Shown piece by piece: positions 21,408 through 31,399 of a stretch of 64,000 nucleotides of DNA. The position numbers and the translations under genes were made by a program. Positions within the stretch are counted from its first letter, which is position 1. Every line of letters starts with the position of its first letter. The stretch spans positions 5,750,157-5,814,156 of the forward strand of contig OU015566.1 in NCBI GenBank assembly GCA_907165135.1, given 5' to 3'. This DNA is from Oikopleura dioica (Eukaryota; Chordata; Appendicularia; Copelata; Oikopleuridae). Below the pieces are notes generated by a model. It worked only from the letters and a program-made list of their open reading frames with translations, was not told the DNA's origin and did no database searches.

Positions 21408-21740
21408 CATTCGTCAGGAAAATCCGCTTATTTCCTGACGAATGGAGGATGAGAGTTTCTAGAACCTCCAAACACATGTTTTCCTTAAGGAGATTGACTA
21501 TCAAAATTGCGAATTTAGGTGACAAATTCATTCTTTTTATAGTAATTTCGGATAGAAATCAGTTTTTTGAACATATAATTGGGAATTTACTCAACCCTAA
21601 CCCTTTTTTAGAAAGAATAATAAATTGATAAATCAAGGGAAAATCATCAGAAGACGAGTTTCTAGAACATCCTCCATTCGCCAGGAAAATCTGCAAGTTT
21701 CCTGACGAATGGAGGATTTCCTGACGAAAGGAGGGTATCC
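21408..21740. repeat. Paired perfect hairpins of one repeat family
   Basis: At 21408-21452 and again at about 21669-21713 the sequence CCTCCATTCGTCAGGAAA (one base differs in the second copy) is followed after 9 bases by its exact reverse complement. Each is next to TTTCTAGAAC. The second copy sits directly before the acceptor used by the following lectin exon. Compact, intron-located palindromes of this kind are typical of miniature inverted-repeat elements. Confidence 0.7.
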
Positions 21741-21752
21741 GATATTTTCTAG

Positions 21753-22240
21753 AACGAATTTTGCGAACACAAATTGTGGTTTGTCCCTTATCATGAATTG
21801 GGACTTCATTATTGGGAAGCAAAAGAAAAATACGCTTTGTTGGCCAAGAAATACGAGTTAACCGTCGGTTTTCCTTCATTTTTCAGAAATCAAGAAGAAT
21901 ATAACGTCTATAAGAAATCTGTCCCTCTTCGTTTAGAATTCCTCGGTTTGATTCAATTCACAGAGTGACGATCGATTTATCTTTAGGCTATGAAGAACAA
22001 TTAAGAAGCAGGAACAAATGGATTAATGCTGATGGCTCTCGGGTAACTTTCACAAGCTGGGATATTAGGACGAACCAACCCGACAGCAATACAAATGAAC
22101 CCTGTGTTGTTAAAGGATGGGATGGAACCCGAGATTGGGACGACATCACCTGTCATAACACCTTTAGAGGTTTTTACTCCTGTCGATTTGAAACTTGCTG
22201 TCCACATAACAACAAATGCTTCCGTAACTACTTCGCATAA
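21753..22240 (+). CDS. C-type lectin domain protein, 5' exon uncertain
   Basis: Exons 21753-21945 and 21987-22240 encode one C-type lectin-like domain: FCEHKLWF start, the YWEAKEKY helix, an EFLGY segment in place of the usual WLG, then FTSWDIRTNQPDS containing QPD, the Gln-Pro-Asp triplet linked to galactose-type calcium sites, and GWDGTRDWDDITC. A short CCPHNNKCF tail ends it. The first exon begins at an acceptor (TTTTCTAG) and no signal-peptide exon was found between 21240 and 21750. The Gla gene 515 bases upstream could supply the N-terminus. An AATAAA follows the stop at 22241. Confidence 0.75.
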
Positions 22241-22431
22241 ATAAAATCAAAAATCAAATTTCCATGTTTGTTCGCCCCTGAAATTTTCTTTGGGCATATT
22301 TATGCAAAACAATAAATGCGCGTTGAGCTTACTAAGTTTTAAGCTGACTGACGACAAACAAGAACATTCTTAAGATTTCATGTTTTGTGTCCCTTATTCC
22401 GAAGAAACAAACCCTCTAGCTCCCTTCAAAG

Positions 22432-22439
22432 TATAAAAG
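22432..22439 (+). promoter_or_regulatory. TATA box
   Basis: TATAAAAG lies about 38 bases before the ATG at 22470, allowing a very short 5' leader. Confidence 0.6.
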
Positions 22440-22469
22440 CAAGAATTGCATGTTCAGCAAGAAAGAAAA

Positions 22470-23688
22470 ATGAAATTTTTACTCCTTTTCCTCGAAGTTT
22501 GCGATGCCGGCCCGCAGTTTTTTGACTTCTGGAGTAATGCTGACGTCTTTGCTCATAGAATCGGAGCCCGAATAAAACAGGCAGGAAGGAAGTGATTCAT
22601 GAAACACTACAACGACTAATGTAAAATTATGAAATTCTATCAACCTAGTGGAACTTGCGATTCAGCGATCAGCAATCCTACTTATCAAGAGATTAATATT
22701 GTGCATTTTCAAAGAGATTTCAGTACAGCGGCGAACATGAAAAACCTATTGGGAATGCTTCGAGATTGGAAAAAATCCTATGCCTGCATTCCAGATAAAC
22801 TCAAGGTCCACCACAAGTCTCTCGCAAGAAATCTTGCCAGCAAAAGCGCCCTTAGCAACAGCCCAGAGCACCAAGACGAAGAGATAACTTTCGAGATTTC
22901 AGACGATTCGATGAGTTTTTTCCAAGCTCAAGCCCACTGCAATCTTCAGGGAAAACGACTAGCTGATCCTTCAACTGATGTTGATCTTCAAATGATGATC
23001 AATAAGATGTCTCTTCTCCCTATTGGAACGAGCTGCTGGTTCCAGGATAAAAGAGCTGCGTCAACAGACACTTTCTGTGAAAATCAATGTTGTCACATAA
23101 CCCTGGCTGCTGCTGGTGCAATGGCTTATTTTGGCCCCTCGCCAGAATGTGTCGTGGGAAATAGGGCTATCTGTATGTCAGGTCAAGCAACAACTACAAC
23201 TTCAATAACGACTACACTCAAAGAAGACCTTCCGATTGTGGTAAGAATTAGTTGTTACAAATCTATGTTTTTCATTGTTTGAAATTCAAAATTATTTATT
23301 ATTTATTAATTATTTATTCAAACGTCCTGCGAAAAAGGAGTCTGGACTTCTTTTCAAATCGACGTTCTTTTTGATTTTACGAAGCCGATGTTTCCGACAA
23401 TCAACTTTTGGAAAAACAACAGAAAGAATGATGGCTATCACTACGAGTTTACTCCTCTTGGAAACTCAGACAAACCAGCATATATTGGGGTAGGTGTATA
23501 ATTCAGAAAAAATCAACTATTTTTTTTTCTTTTAGAAAGATCTTTATAGCGGCGTGCCTCTTGAAGTTTTGGCAAGTAAGACCTTCGATGGGAAATACGG
23601 AACAGCGTCTGGGCATCAAATAAGAAATCTTGTCTACACGCGATATTGTGATCACCTTCGCTGGCCAGTTTCGCCTTTTTCCTGCTAA
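22470..23688 (+). CDS. Oikosin-like secreted protein with a house-protein repeat unit
   Basis: Exons 22470-22588, 22649 to about 23250, about 23338-23489 and 23536-23688. The N-terminus MKFLLLFLEVCDAGPQ is a signal peptide. A two-Cys helical module (NLLGMLRDWKKSYAC to KSLARNLA) resembles the modules of the genes at 26.4, 29.2 and 53.3 kb. A lectin-like segment (SFFQAQAHCNLQGKRLA) follows, then a short Thr run, then a unit (WTSFQIDVLFDF to GHQIRNLVYTRYC) that matches one repeat of the large protein at 53.3-58.8 kb. The first intron needs a GA donor (22589). The third-exon boundary is uncertain: a GTTGTT donor at 23251 with acceptor at 23337 keeps frame. Probably a structural protein of the mucous house, by analogy only. 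Confidence 0.6.
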
Positions 23689-23846
23689 CGTTTTTTGGGG
23701 AAATTTGTCACTCTAAGCCATGCTCCACTGTGTATTTTGGTCGAAATATTAAAATAAACTAATAATTCAAGTCAAAAACATGTCAATTGAAACACAAATT
23801 TATTCTTCTTACGTTTTAACGCTGCCTTTTACTTTTGTTGGTAAGC

Positions 23847-24911
23847 CTATTCGAGTGTTTCCATGACAGGAGCCCAGAACGTCAGACTGTCCCTGATGAG
23901 CTGAGAAAAATTAAGAAATGAGTTTTTTTCCTAAATCATCGTACCTGCATGGTCTTTGTCGCTTCTTCATAATTTTCTTCGTTTAAGTTGTCAAGGTCGG
24001 AAGCGGCATCATCAAGTGCGCTCTTGGCGATTCAAAAATTGCAAAATAACGCGAAAAAAATTAACATAATTCACTCACCTGAAGGCCTCCCGAGGATTGG
24101 CCATCCTCTCAAAAAGGAAATTCGTGTAATTGAGAGCAATATTAAGTCGTAAAGGATGAGCGCACTACAATCATTATATTAAAAAAAACAATTTTCGAAA
24201 AATGTTTTACAGCGAGTTCCGATTTTGCTTTGTCAAAGCCGACTTTGTAAGCCTCTTGAGAAGAAAGACTCATCCTTTGTTGCTCGTGACTCCTTGAAAT
24301 TTCTATGGCAGGAGTTTCTGCCAAGTATCTTAAATTCGCATTAAGAAAACCAGAAATCAATCGCCGTATAACTTTTCCTGAGCACAAGCACTTACCGGTA
24401 AAAATCACCTTGCTCCATATACATGAAAACCTTAGTTTCTTCGGTAAAGGTTTTAGAAGAGGGCTCAAGAAATTTCTTCGTAAGGCCGACAGCCTCAAAG
24501 GATATGTCACGCAGTTCGGTCTTGACCTTCTCAATGCATTTTTCGGCGATGTCCTGAATAATGCGTCAGTTTCTCAAGGAAAAAAAGGATTTTTCTTTCG
24601 TACGTATTTGAATCCACGAAATTCGGTTATCAACTCCTTCTTGATGATTTGGTCGAGGGTTTCAAAGCTTGATCGACGAGGACCAACGGCGTTCTTGTAG
24701 GCAACCTTGAGAAGATTTCGATGCTTAGGCTCATCAATCTCAATCTTCCCTTTTGGGATATCAACTAATATCTTTAATTATTTGAAATTTAGCGATGACT
24801 TACACATTAGTAAGGTAGCCTTTTGATTGACCCGGCCATGTCGTCGTATCGCTCCGACCGTTGATGAAGCTCAGCTTCATAAATGTATTCAGGGTATTTT
24901 TTCCAATCCAT
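23847..24911 (-). CDS. Divergent 14-3-3 protein
   Basis: 14-3-3 proteins are dimeric all-helical adaptors that bind phospho-Ser/Thr motifs in client proteins. Seven exons keep frame exactly (24821-24911, 24604-24764, 24396-24553, 24211-24328, 24079-24164, 23945-24020, 23847-23900) and give 247 residues, the family's normal length. Landmarks: QRSERYDDM, RNLLKVAYKNAVGPRRSSF (canonical RNLLSVAYKNVVGARRSSW), GDFYRYLAE, CAHPLRLNIALNYTNFLFE and LIRDSLTFWAP (canonical LLRDNLTLW). The K, R, R and Y that grip phosphate are largely kept: K in VAYKN, R in GPRRSS, and R-Y in FYRYLAE. Intron 1 must begin with GG (24820), otherwise frame is lost. Divergent helices 2 and the end suggest a fast-evolving paralogue. 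Confidence 0.9.
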
Positions 24912-25159
24912 TTCTCAAAACTCAAGTAACTTTAGAGAATCAACAACGATTAAAATTTAAAAGCCAATTTATTTTTGCGCTGCTTATATTACATCAACCG
25001 GAAACAAGCTAGTATACGGCATACTGTATACCTGACATACAAGTATAGTCAATGATGGAGTTAATTCCAAAAAATAGACTCTTTCCTGTCTATTTTATGG
25101 AGAGTCCCTACTTTTATCAATAAATTTTCATTCTAGTGAATAAACAGACAAGGCTTATT

Positions 25160-25775
25160 TTCACAGACGGTATGGCCCAAGCCGGAAGAAACCGTCATTT
25201 CCACGATTTTGGTCATTCTTCTAATTATTTTAAGGGTGTTAACTCTGGTTTTTACCATCGTTAGGGATTCTCACGTTGTCGGCATACTTTTGAGCCGATG
25301 TATAATTAAACATGTAAAGAAAAAATTCTGCGATATTTTTTTGTTATTCTTCATTTTTTATGTGTACAGAATACAATATTTACAATTATAAATCAATAAG
25401 AGAAAATACTAAAAAGCAGAACGTGAGATAGTGTCTGAGTAAACTTGAGTTTCTTTCATAGATGGAGCTTGGACGGTTGTTGGAACATGCTGGAAGTCCC
25501 TTGGTTTCTTCAAAAAGGCATACTGAAATTTTGGCTTAGTAAGAGACAAAAGGAGTTAAAAATTAGTGAGAGCAATGCGTGCATGATTGATGATAATTTT
25601 TCCGAATTTTCACTTTTGCTAGTCACGTGAAAATTCAAAGAACGAACGATAATTTTTCTAGCTTTTTTTCTACGAGCTGGAAAAATTCTTCGGGCGTACA
25701 GTTTAATGGACATTTTCGAAATCAAATCACTGATTTTCTTTCAACATTAGAGCTGTAGCAACCCTGTTTCGCTAA
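25160..25775 (-). pseudogene. Segmental copy of the last exon of the pseudokinase gene
   Basis: This segment is a direct duplicate of about 33940-34475. It includes the 3'-terminal exon (RC about 25404-25520) with only a few changes: YAFLKKPRDFQHVPTTVQAP versus YAFLERPRDFQHVPTTVQAP, and the same ending SDTISRSAF-stop. None of the upstream kinase exons are present, so the copy cannot make the receptor. It could act as a spare 3' exon only if transcribed through. Confidence 0.7.
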
Positions 25776-25778
25776 AAA

Positions 25779-26230
25779 GAGAGAGTGAAAATCTGATAGC
25801 CCGAATCAAACAACATGGCCAAGCAAGTGGAAACACTACCATCTTTTCGCACATCAAAGAATGTGAGCAGTACAAGGTCGGTCTCAATGCGCTACCGGGT
25901 GCAAACAAACCTTTAGTTAAAAATTATTTCCTCCGCACGAGATTTTCGGTACTTAATCGAAATTTGCCTTTTTCAGAAAAAAAACGAACTGAAGCACTTG
26001 AAATTGAATTACAATCCCCAATTTTGAACAAACAAGTCGCTCACAAAGCCGTTCTCTTTGTGTAAAATGACGGGGGCTTTCACATGCGCTTCGGTGCCCA
26101 TGTTCCAAATATTTCTACCTTCTTTTCGTGTTCTGAAGAAGAGCTCTTTGCTCGAAAACGTTAAACACAAATAAACTGATGGAAACTCATATTTAAAACG
26201 TCAACACATACAATAATAATAATAATAAAT
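25779..26230 (+). mobile_element. 5'-truncated retroelement with a nuclease-like C-terminal fragment
   Basis: The frame 25779-26066 (HIKECEQYKVGL, ending with EALEIELQSPILNKQ) has the look of the C-terminal part of a retroelement polyprotein of the type that ends in a GIY-YIG-like domain (Penelope-related). A hairpin-forming GAAGAAGAGCTC...GCTCGAAAACG follows, and the segment ends in an (AAT)n tract at about 26211-26228, as expected at a retroelement 3' end. No reverse transcriptase part is present. Confidence 0.4.
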
Positions 26231-26378
26231 TTTCAAGATTCACAAAAATGACGAATTGCCACTTCGGAATCGGATTTAATTCAAGGAGATGCATTTTCAC
26301 CTGCAAAAACGTGTAAACGATTATTTTTAGTGTTTTTTTTTATTCTTTTGTTTTATGAAGGAGAGAAGAGCATTTGGG

Positions 26379-28383
26379 TCAATAACCGTTCCAGAAAATG
26401 GTTTGATTAATTCCACACTGTTGATCAACTGGGACTTCTGTGTCGATGCGGCAAGAGAAATTGTTATCAAGGAAGCATGGGCCTTCATGCCATAATTCAT
26501 TTCCAGGCAAGAAGTCACTGCGGATTTCGGCGCAGGATTCCCTGCCGAGCTGATTAGCTTTCCAATTGTAAAAAGGGACTTGGGCGCCGGTCGTAGTCAA
26601 CCAGTTGTTGTCATCTCCCCGGACAATTCCGAGCCATTCGCTTGGACTTCCTTTTGCGATTTTAAAAGCATTCAGCTCAGCTATATTGTTGAAAAAAGGG
26701 AGGGTTCCTCCAATTGCATTGCAGCTAGCTTCTGCATCATTAAATGATTCACGTAACCACATGCGTCGGAATTCAGTGCAAGTTTTCGTTGCCTGGCATT
26801 GTTCATCAACCGCGACAACGGTATCGATTCGGCAGGAAAAGTGTTGCTCAAGTTCACATCTTTGAGGATTCCAATTATTTTTTAACTCGACGCTGACCTC
26901 TCCACAAGCTTTGGGATCATAGATCCAGGAAAATCTATATCGAAAAAAGTGCGCCCCGCCTATCCATTCATTTCGATAAGATTTGCGTGCTTTATAGTCT
27001 TCGAACTCGCCTATATTAAGAAAAAAGGGGAGATGCCCTCCGATTGCGTTGCAGCTTTCTTCTGCAGCGTCGAAATTCAGCTTTGACTCGCCCATGTCTC
27101 GAAACTCAGAGCACAGTTTCATTTCAACTGGACATTGTTGATCACCGGGAATTGTTTTTTCGACTCGGCAGGAGTAGTATCTCGGCAAACTGGAACCTCT
27201 AATGCAGGCTAAATCGTACCATTCAAGCGTAGTGGAGCTCTCAACGCAGTCTTGGTTGCCGGACAAATTGTCGGGCTGGCCATCGCCGAGAGCCCAGGCA
27301 AAAACGGATATTTCAGTGTTGGCAGTACTAAACCACTTGTTATCGCTTCCGCGAACGATTCCGAGCCACTCTTTTCGATCTGGTTTGAACGCGTTGTATG
27401 ATGCTAGCTCATCAGCGTTATTGAAAAATGGCAAATGCCCTCCGATTAAGTTGCAATTATACTTTGCCTCTTCAAAATCGACTTCAACATCGCCCATATT
27501 GATAAATCCAACGCAAATTTTCTAAATTATCATTCACTTGTACTTTGAACTGAAGACTTACTGGTGGTGGCTCAGTTTGCGGCTCAGTTGGTGCTTCTGT
27601 TGGTGGCTCAGTCGGTGGCTCAGTCGGTGGCTCAGTCGGCGGCTCAGTTGTTGGCTCAGTTGTTGGCTCAGTTGTTGGTTCGGTTGACGGTTCGGTGGGT
27701 GGTTCTGTTGGTGATTTCTTCGGCGTTTTATTGCATTTAAGTTGTTTAAATTTTTCATTGAAAAGAATTTTTCTCTGACGTTGAATGAGTCTTTTCATTC
27801 TTAAGGCTTTCTTAGGGCTACCATCGCTGCAGACGAAGGCGTAGTGAAAGCTTTTTACAGACGCGTAAAAGTTGTTGAGGGATAAGCAAATATCCTGGCT
27901 ATCGTAGTCTGGGTTGATGAAATCGTTTGGGTCACCGGAACCAGCATAATCGGTGCATGACTCGTCAACAAGTCCGAGTAAATCATCGACTTTGTTGTAG
28001 AAGTCGCGCAGTCGGTTAGCCTTCTTTTGCGGGGGGATGTTGGTGTCAGCATAGGCGGACAAGACATCATTGTAGAGTTGATTGTAGGCGACGGTGACTT
28101 TGCTCCAAGAGGTTTGCGCGACGGACTCGGCAGATGCGATTGCCAAGATGACCAACGCGAGAAGCTAAATTGAATCATTTATAGCTTTGATTTATACCGT
28201 TTAAATTATACGTCGCGAAATTTCAACTTCATAATGAAAAATTCAAGCCTCGAAATTTAATTAAAAATTAAGGTACTCTGACAGCGTTTTCTACGAGATT
28301 TTTCAGATTTTTATTTTAAAAGTTTCTCTTATTTAAATCTCTTTTATAACCACCAAAAAGGCTCGTATTTGTCTTACCTTCAT
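26379..28383 (-). CDS. Secreted protein: Cys module, Thr-Glu-Pro linker, three C-type lectin domains (left copy of palindrome)
   Basis: Exons 28378-28383 (only Met-Lys), 27562-28164 and 26379-27521 give 583 residues. The signal peptide is split after MK (LLALVILAIASAES). A helical module with Cys (VDESCTDYAG, DICLSLNNFY, HYAFVCSDGSPKK, KQLKC) of about 150 residues resembles those at 22.5 and 53.3 kb. It is followed by a (T-E-P-x)n linker, then three C-type lectin domains, each with the CNxIGG(H/T)LPFF helix and paired Cys. Lectin 1 keeps QPDN (galactose-type calcium site) with WYDLAC; lectins 2 and 3 lack a clean QPD/EPN. Probably a secreted glycan-binding matrix or house protein. Its twin is at 29248-31153 on the other strand. 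Confidence 0.85.
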
Positions 28384-28685
28384 CTCAGGCTGAGATTCTC
28401 AGCTAATTAAGAAAAAAGCTTTTTTCTCGAATGATGATTTGAAGAAAATTGATGTTGTATTTATGCCGTCAAGTGCGAGCCATTTCACACTTACCCACTT
28501 AAGAATAAGCGATTACAATTGTAAGCTAAGAGTTTCACCAGATGAGGATTTGTGGAATTGAACTAAGGGCTTAGCCTGAGTAATGACGCTGTCTTGTTCA
28601 TGGAACTTGTTCGGGACTTGAATTACAACCAGATTTTATCGTTAACAAAAAATTCATCTGAAATACCAATATCTAGACCCCTGCA

Positions 28686-28974
28686 TGAGATATTTTACTT
28701 TGAAAAACTTGAATGCTTGGATGCTATGGTAGTGGAAATAACAGTCAGATGCAACGTTTCTTCCCATTTATCAATGGGCTCAGCTCCGATCCGATTGATT
28801 TCAAAAAACTCCAGAGAAGTTAATTTTCCGATGAAAAAATTTGAAGTCATCGATAACTAGAGTGACTCGTGGACTTGGGGCTGTTTGGAAAATGTGAATT
28901 GTACGCAGAGTTGGTAAAAAATACTTCCGAGCCATTTCGTACTTCAATCTGGTCTAGAATCTAGACTCTAGATA
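28686..28974. other. Unique loop of the palindrome
   Basis: This is the non-duplicated centre between the two divergent lectin genes. An 88-codon open frame overlaps it (28594-28860), but that frame starts within the repeat arm and shows no family features. Regulatory elements for both genes could lie here or in the adjoining arms. Confidence 0.4.
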
Positions 28975-29247
28975 TTGGTATTTCAGATGAATTTTTTTGT
29001 TAATGATAAAATCTGGTTGTAATTCAAGTCCCGAACAAGTTCCATGAACAAGACAGCGTCATTACTCAGGGTAAGCCCTTAGTTCAATTCCATAAATCCT
29101 CATCTGGTGAAACTCTTAGCTTACAATTGTAATCGCTTATTCTTAAGTGGGGAAGTGTGAAAAAGCTCGCACTTGACAGCATAAATACAACATCGATTTT
29201 CTTCAAATCATCATTCGAGAAAAAAGCTTTTTTCTTAATTAGCTGAG

Positions 29248-31153
29248 ATGAAGGTTAGACAAATACGAGCCTTTTTGGTGGTTATAAAAGAGATTTATAT
29301 ATTATCTTAAAGAGAAACTTTTTTAAATAAAAATCTGAAAAATTGAAATTAAATTTCGAGACTTAAATTTTTCATTATGAAGTTAAAAATTCGCGACGTA
29401 TAAATAAAAGCTATAAATATTTCAATTCAGCTTCTCGCGTTGGTCATCTTGGCAATTGCATCTGCCGAGTCCGCCGCGCAAACCTCTTGGAGCAAAGTCA
29501 CCGTCGCCTACAATCAACTCTACAATGATGTCTTGTCCGCCTATGCTGACACCAACATCCCCCCACAAAAGAAGGCTAACCGACTGCGCGACTTCTACAA
29601 CAAAGTCAATGATTTAGTCGGACTTGTTGACGAGTCATGCACCGATTTTGCTGGTTCCGGTGACCCAAACGATTTCATCAACCCAGACTACGATAGCCAG
29701 GATATTTGCTTATCTCTCAACAACTTTTACGCGTCTGTGAAAAGCTTTCACTACGCCTTTGTCTGCAGCGATGGTAGCCCTAAGAAAGCCTTAAGAATGA
29801 AAAGACTCATTCAACGTCAGAGAAAAATTCTTTTCAATGACAAATTTAAACAACTTAAATGCAATGAAACGCCGAAGAAATCACCAACAGAACCACCCAC
29901 CGAACCGTCATCCGAACCAACAACTGAGCCAACAACTGAGCCACCAACAGAAGCACCAACCGAGCCGCAAACTGAGCCACCACCAGTAAGTCTTTAGTTC
30001 GAAGTACAAGTGAATGATAATTTAGAAAACTTGTGTTGGATTTGTCAATATGGGTGATTCTAAAGTAATTTTTGAAAAAGCAAAGGCTAATTGCAACTTG
30101 ATCGGAGGGCATTTGCCATTTTTCAATAACGCTGCTGAGCTAGCAGTGTACAACGCGTTTAAAGCAGATCGAAACGAGTGGCTCGGAATCGTTCGCGGAA
30201 GTGATAACAAGTGGTTCAGCACTGCCAACACTGAAATATCCGTTTTTGCGTGGGCTCTTGCCGATAGCCAGCCCGACAATTTGACCGGCAGCGAAGACTG
30301 CGTCGAGAGCTCCACTACGCTTGAATGGTATGATTTAGGCTGCAGTAGAAAGCAGTACTACTCCTGCCGAATCGAAAAAACCATTCCGGGTGATCAACAA
30401 TGTCAAGTTGAAATGAAACTGTGCACTGAATTCCGAAACATGGGCGAGTCAAAGCTGAATTTCGACGCTGCAGAAGATAGTTGCAACGCAATCGGAGGGC
30501 ATCTCCCCTTCTTTCTTAATAAAGCTGAGTTTAATGACTATTTAGTACGCAAATCTTATCGAAATGAATGGATAGGCTGGGCGCACTTTTTTGAAAATAG
30601 ATATTTCTGGATTTATGATCCCGAAGCTTGTGGAGAGGTCAGCGTCAAACACGAAAACATGTGGAATCCTCAAACATGTGAACTTGAGCAACACTATTCT
30701 TGCCGAATCGATACTATTGTCCCGGTTGATGAACAATGCCAGGCAACGAAAACTTGCACTGAATTCCGACGCATGTGGTTGCGTGAATCATTTGATGGTG
30801 CTGTAGCTAGTTGCAACGCGAACGGAGGAACCCTCCCTTTTTTCAACAATATAGCTGAGGTAAATACCTACAAAGTCTCAAAAGAAAGTCGAAGCGAATG
30901 GCTCGGAATCGTCCGGGGAGATGACAACAACTGGTTGACTACGACCGGCGCCCAAGTCCCTTTTTACGATTGGAAAGCTGATAAGCCTGGTGGCAGGGAA
31001 TCCTGCGCCGAAATAAGCAGTGACTTCTCATTGCCTCAGTGGAATGAATACCCATGCTACCTTCGTAATTATTTCTCTTGCCGCATCGACACAGAAGTCC
31101 CAGTTGATCAACAGTGTGAAAATAATCAAACAGTTTTCTGGTCCGGTTATTGA
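29248..31153 (+). CDS. Secreted protein: Cys module, Thr-Glu-Pro linker, three C-type lectin domains (right copy of palindrome)
   Basis: Exons 29248-29253 (Met-Lys), 29431-29985 and 30026-31153 give 562 residues in the same layout as the left copy. The Cys-module exon differs at only about seven residues in 150, while the three lectin domains differ much more (for example WYDLGCSRKQYYSC against WYDLACIRGSSLPRYYSC). The Thr-Glu-Pro linker is shorter by several units. The first donor is GTTAGA here and GTAAGA in the left copy. Lectin 1 keeps a QPDN motif. The two genes are divergently transcribed from the palindrome centre, so they may share regulation. Polyadenylation signal AATAAA about 35 bases after the stop. 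Confidence 0.85.
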
Positions 31154-31399
31154 CCCAAATGCTCTTATCTCCTTCATTAAACAAAAAAAAAATAAAGAAA
31201 AAACACAAGAAATAGACTATTTCAAATAGTCGATTACAAGTTTTTGCAGGTCAAAATGCATTTCACAGTGATCATCACAGTGATCATAGTTAGGCCACGC
31301 GCTTGAAAATTTTAGGTCCGAAAAAGCCTCTTTTAACCCTCTTAATCTATTAAACTAAGTGTAAGGAACATTTTATCTGCTTACACGAAAAGTCTAACT

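Larger units (their letters stand above)
26270..31262. repeat. Large inverted duplication (palindrome) around two lectin genes
   Basis: Sequence from about 26270 to 28685 recurs inverted from about 28975 to 31262, with a central unique loop of about 290 bases. The arms include both genes, their promoters (TATA-like ATAAATAC near 29181 and its counterpart near 28455) and their 3' ends. The arms are not identical: the linker lengths differ and the lectin exons have diverged more than the Cys-module exons. Confidence 0.85.

Noticed and set aside
28594-28860. 88-codon frame across the palindrome loop
   Set aside because: It starts inside the repeated arm, is not kept in the other arm, and has no family features.
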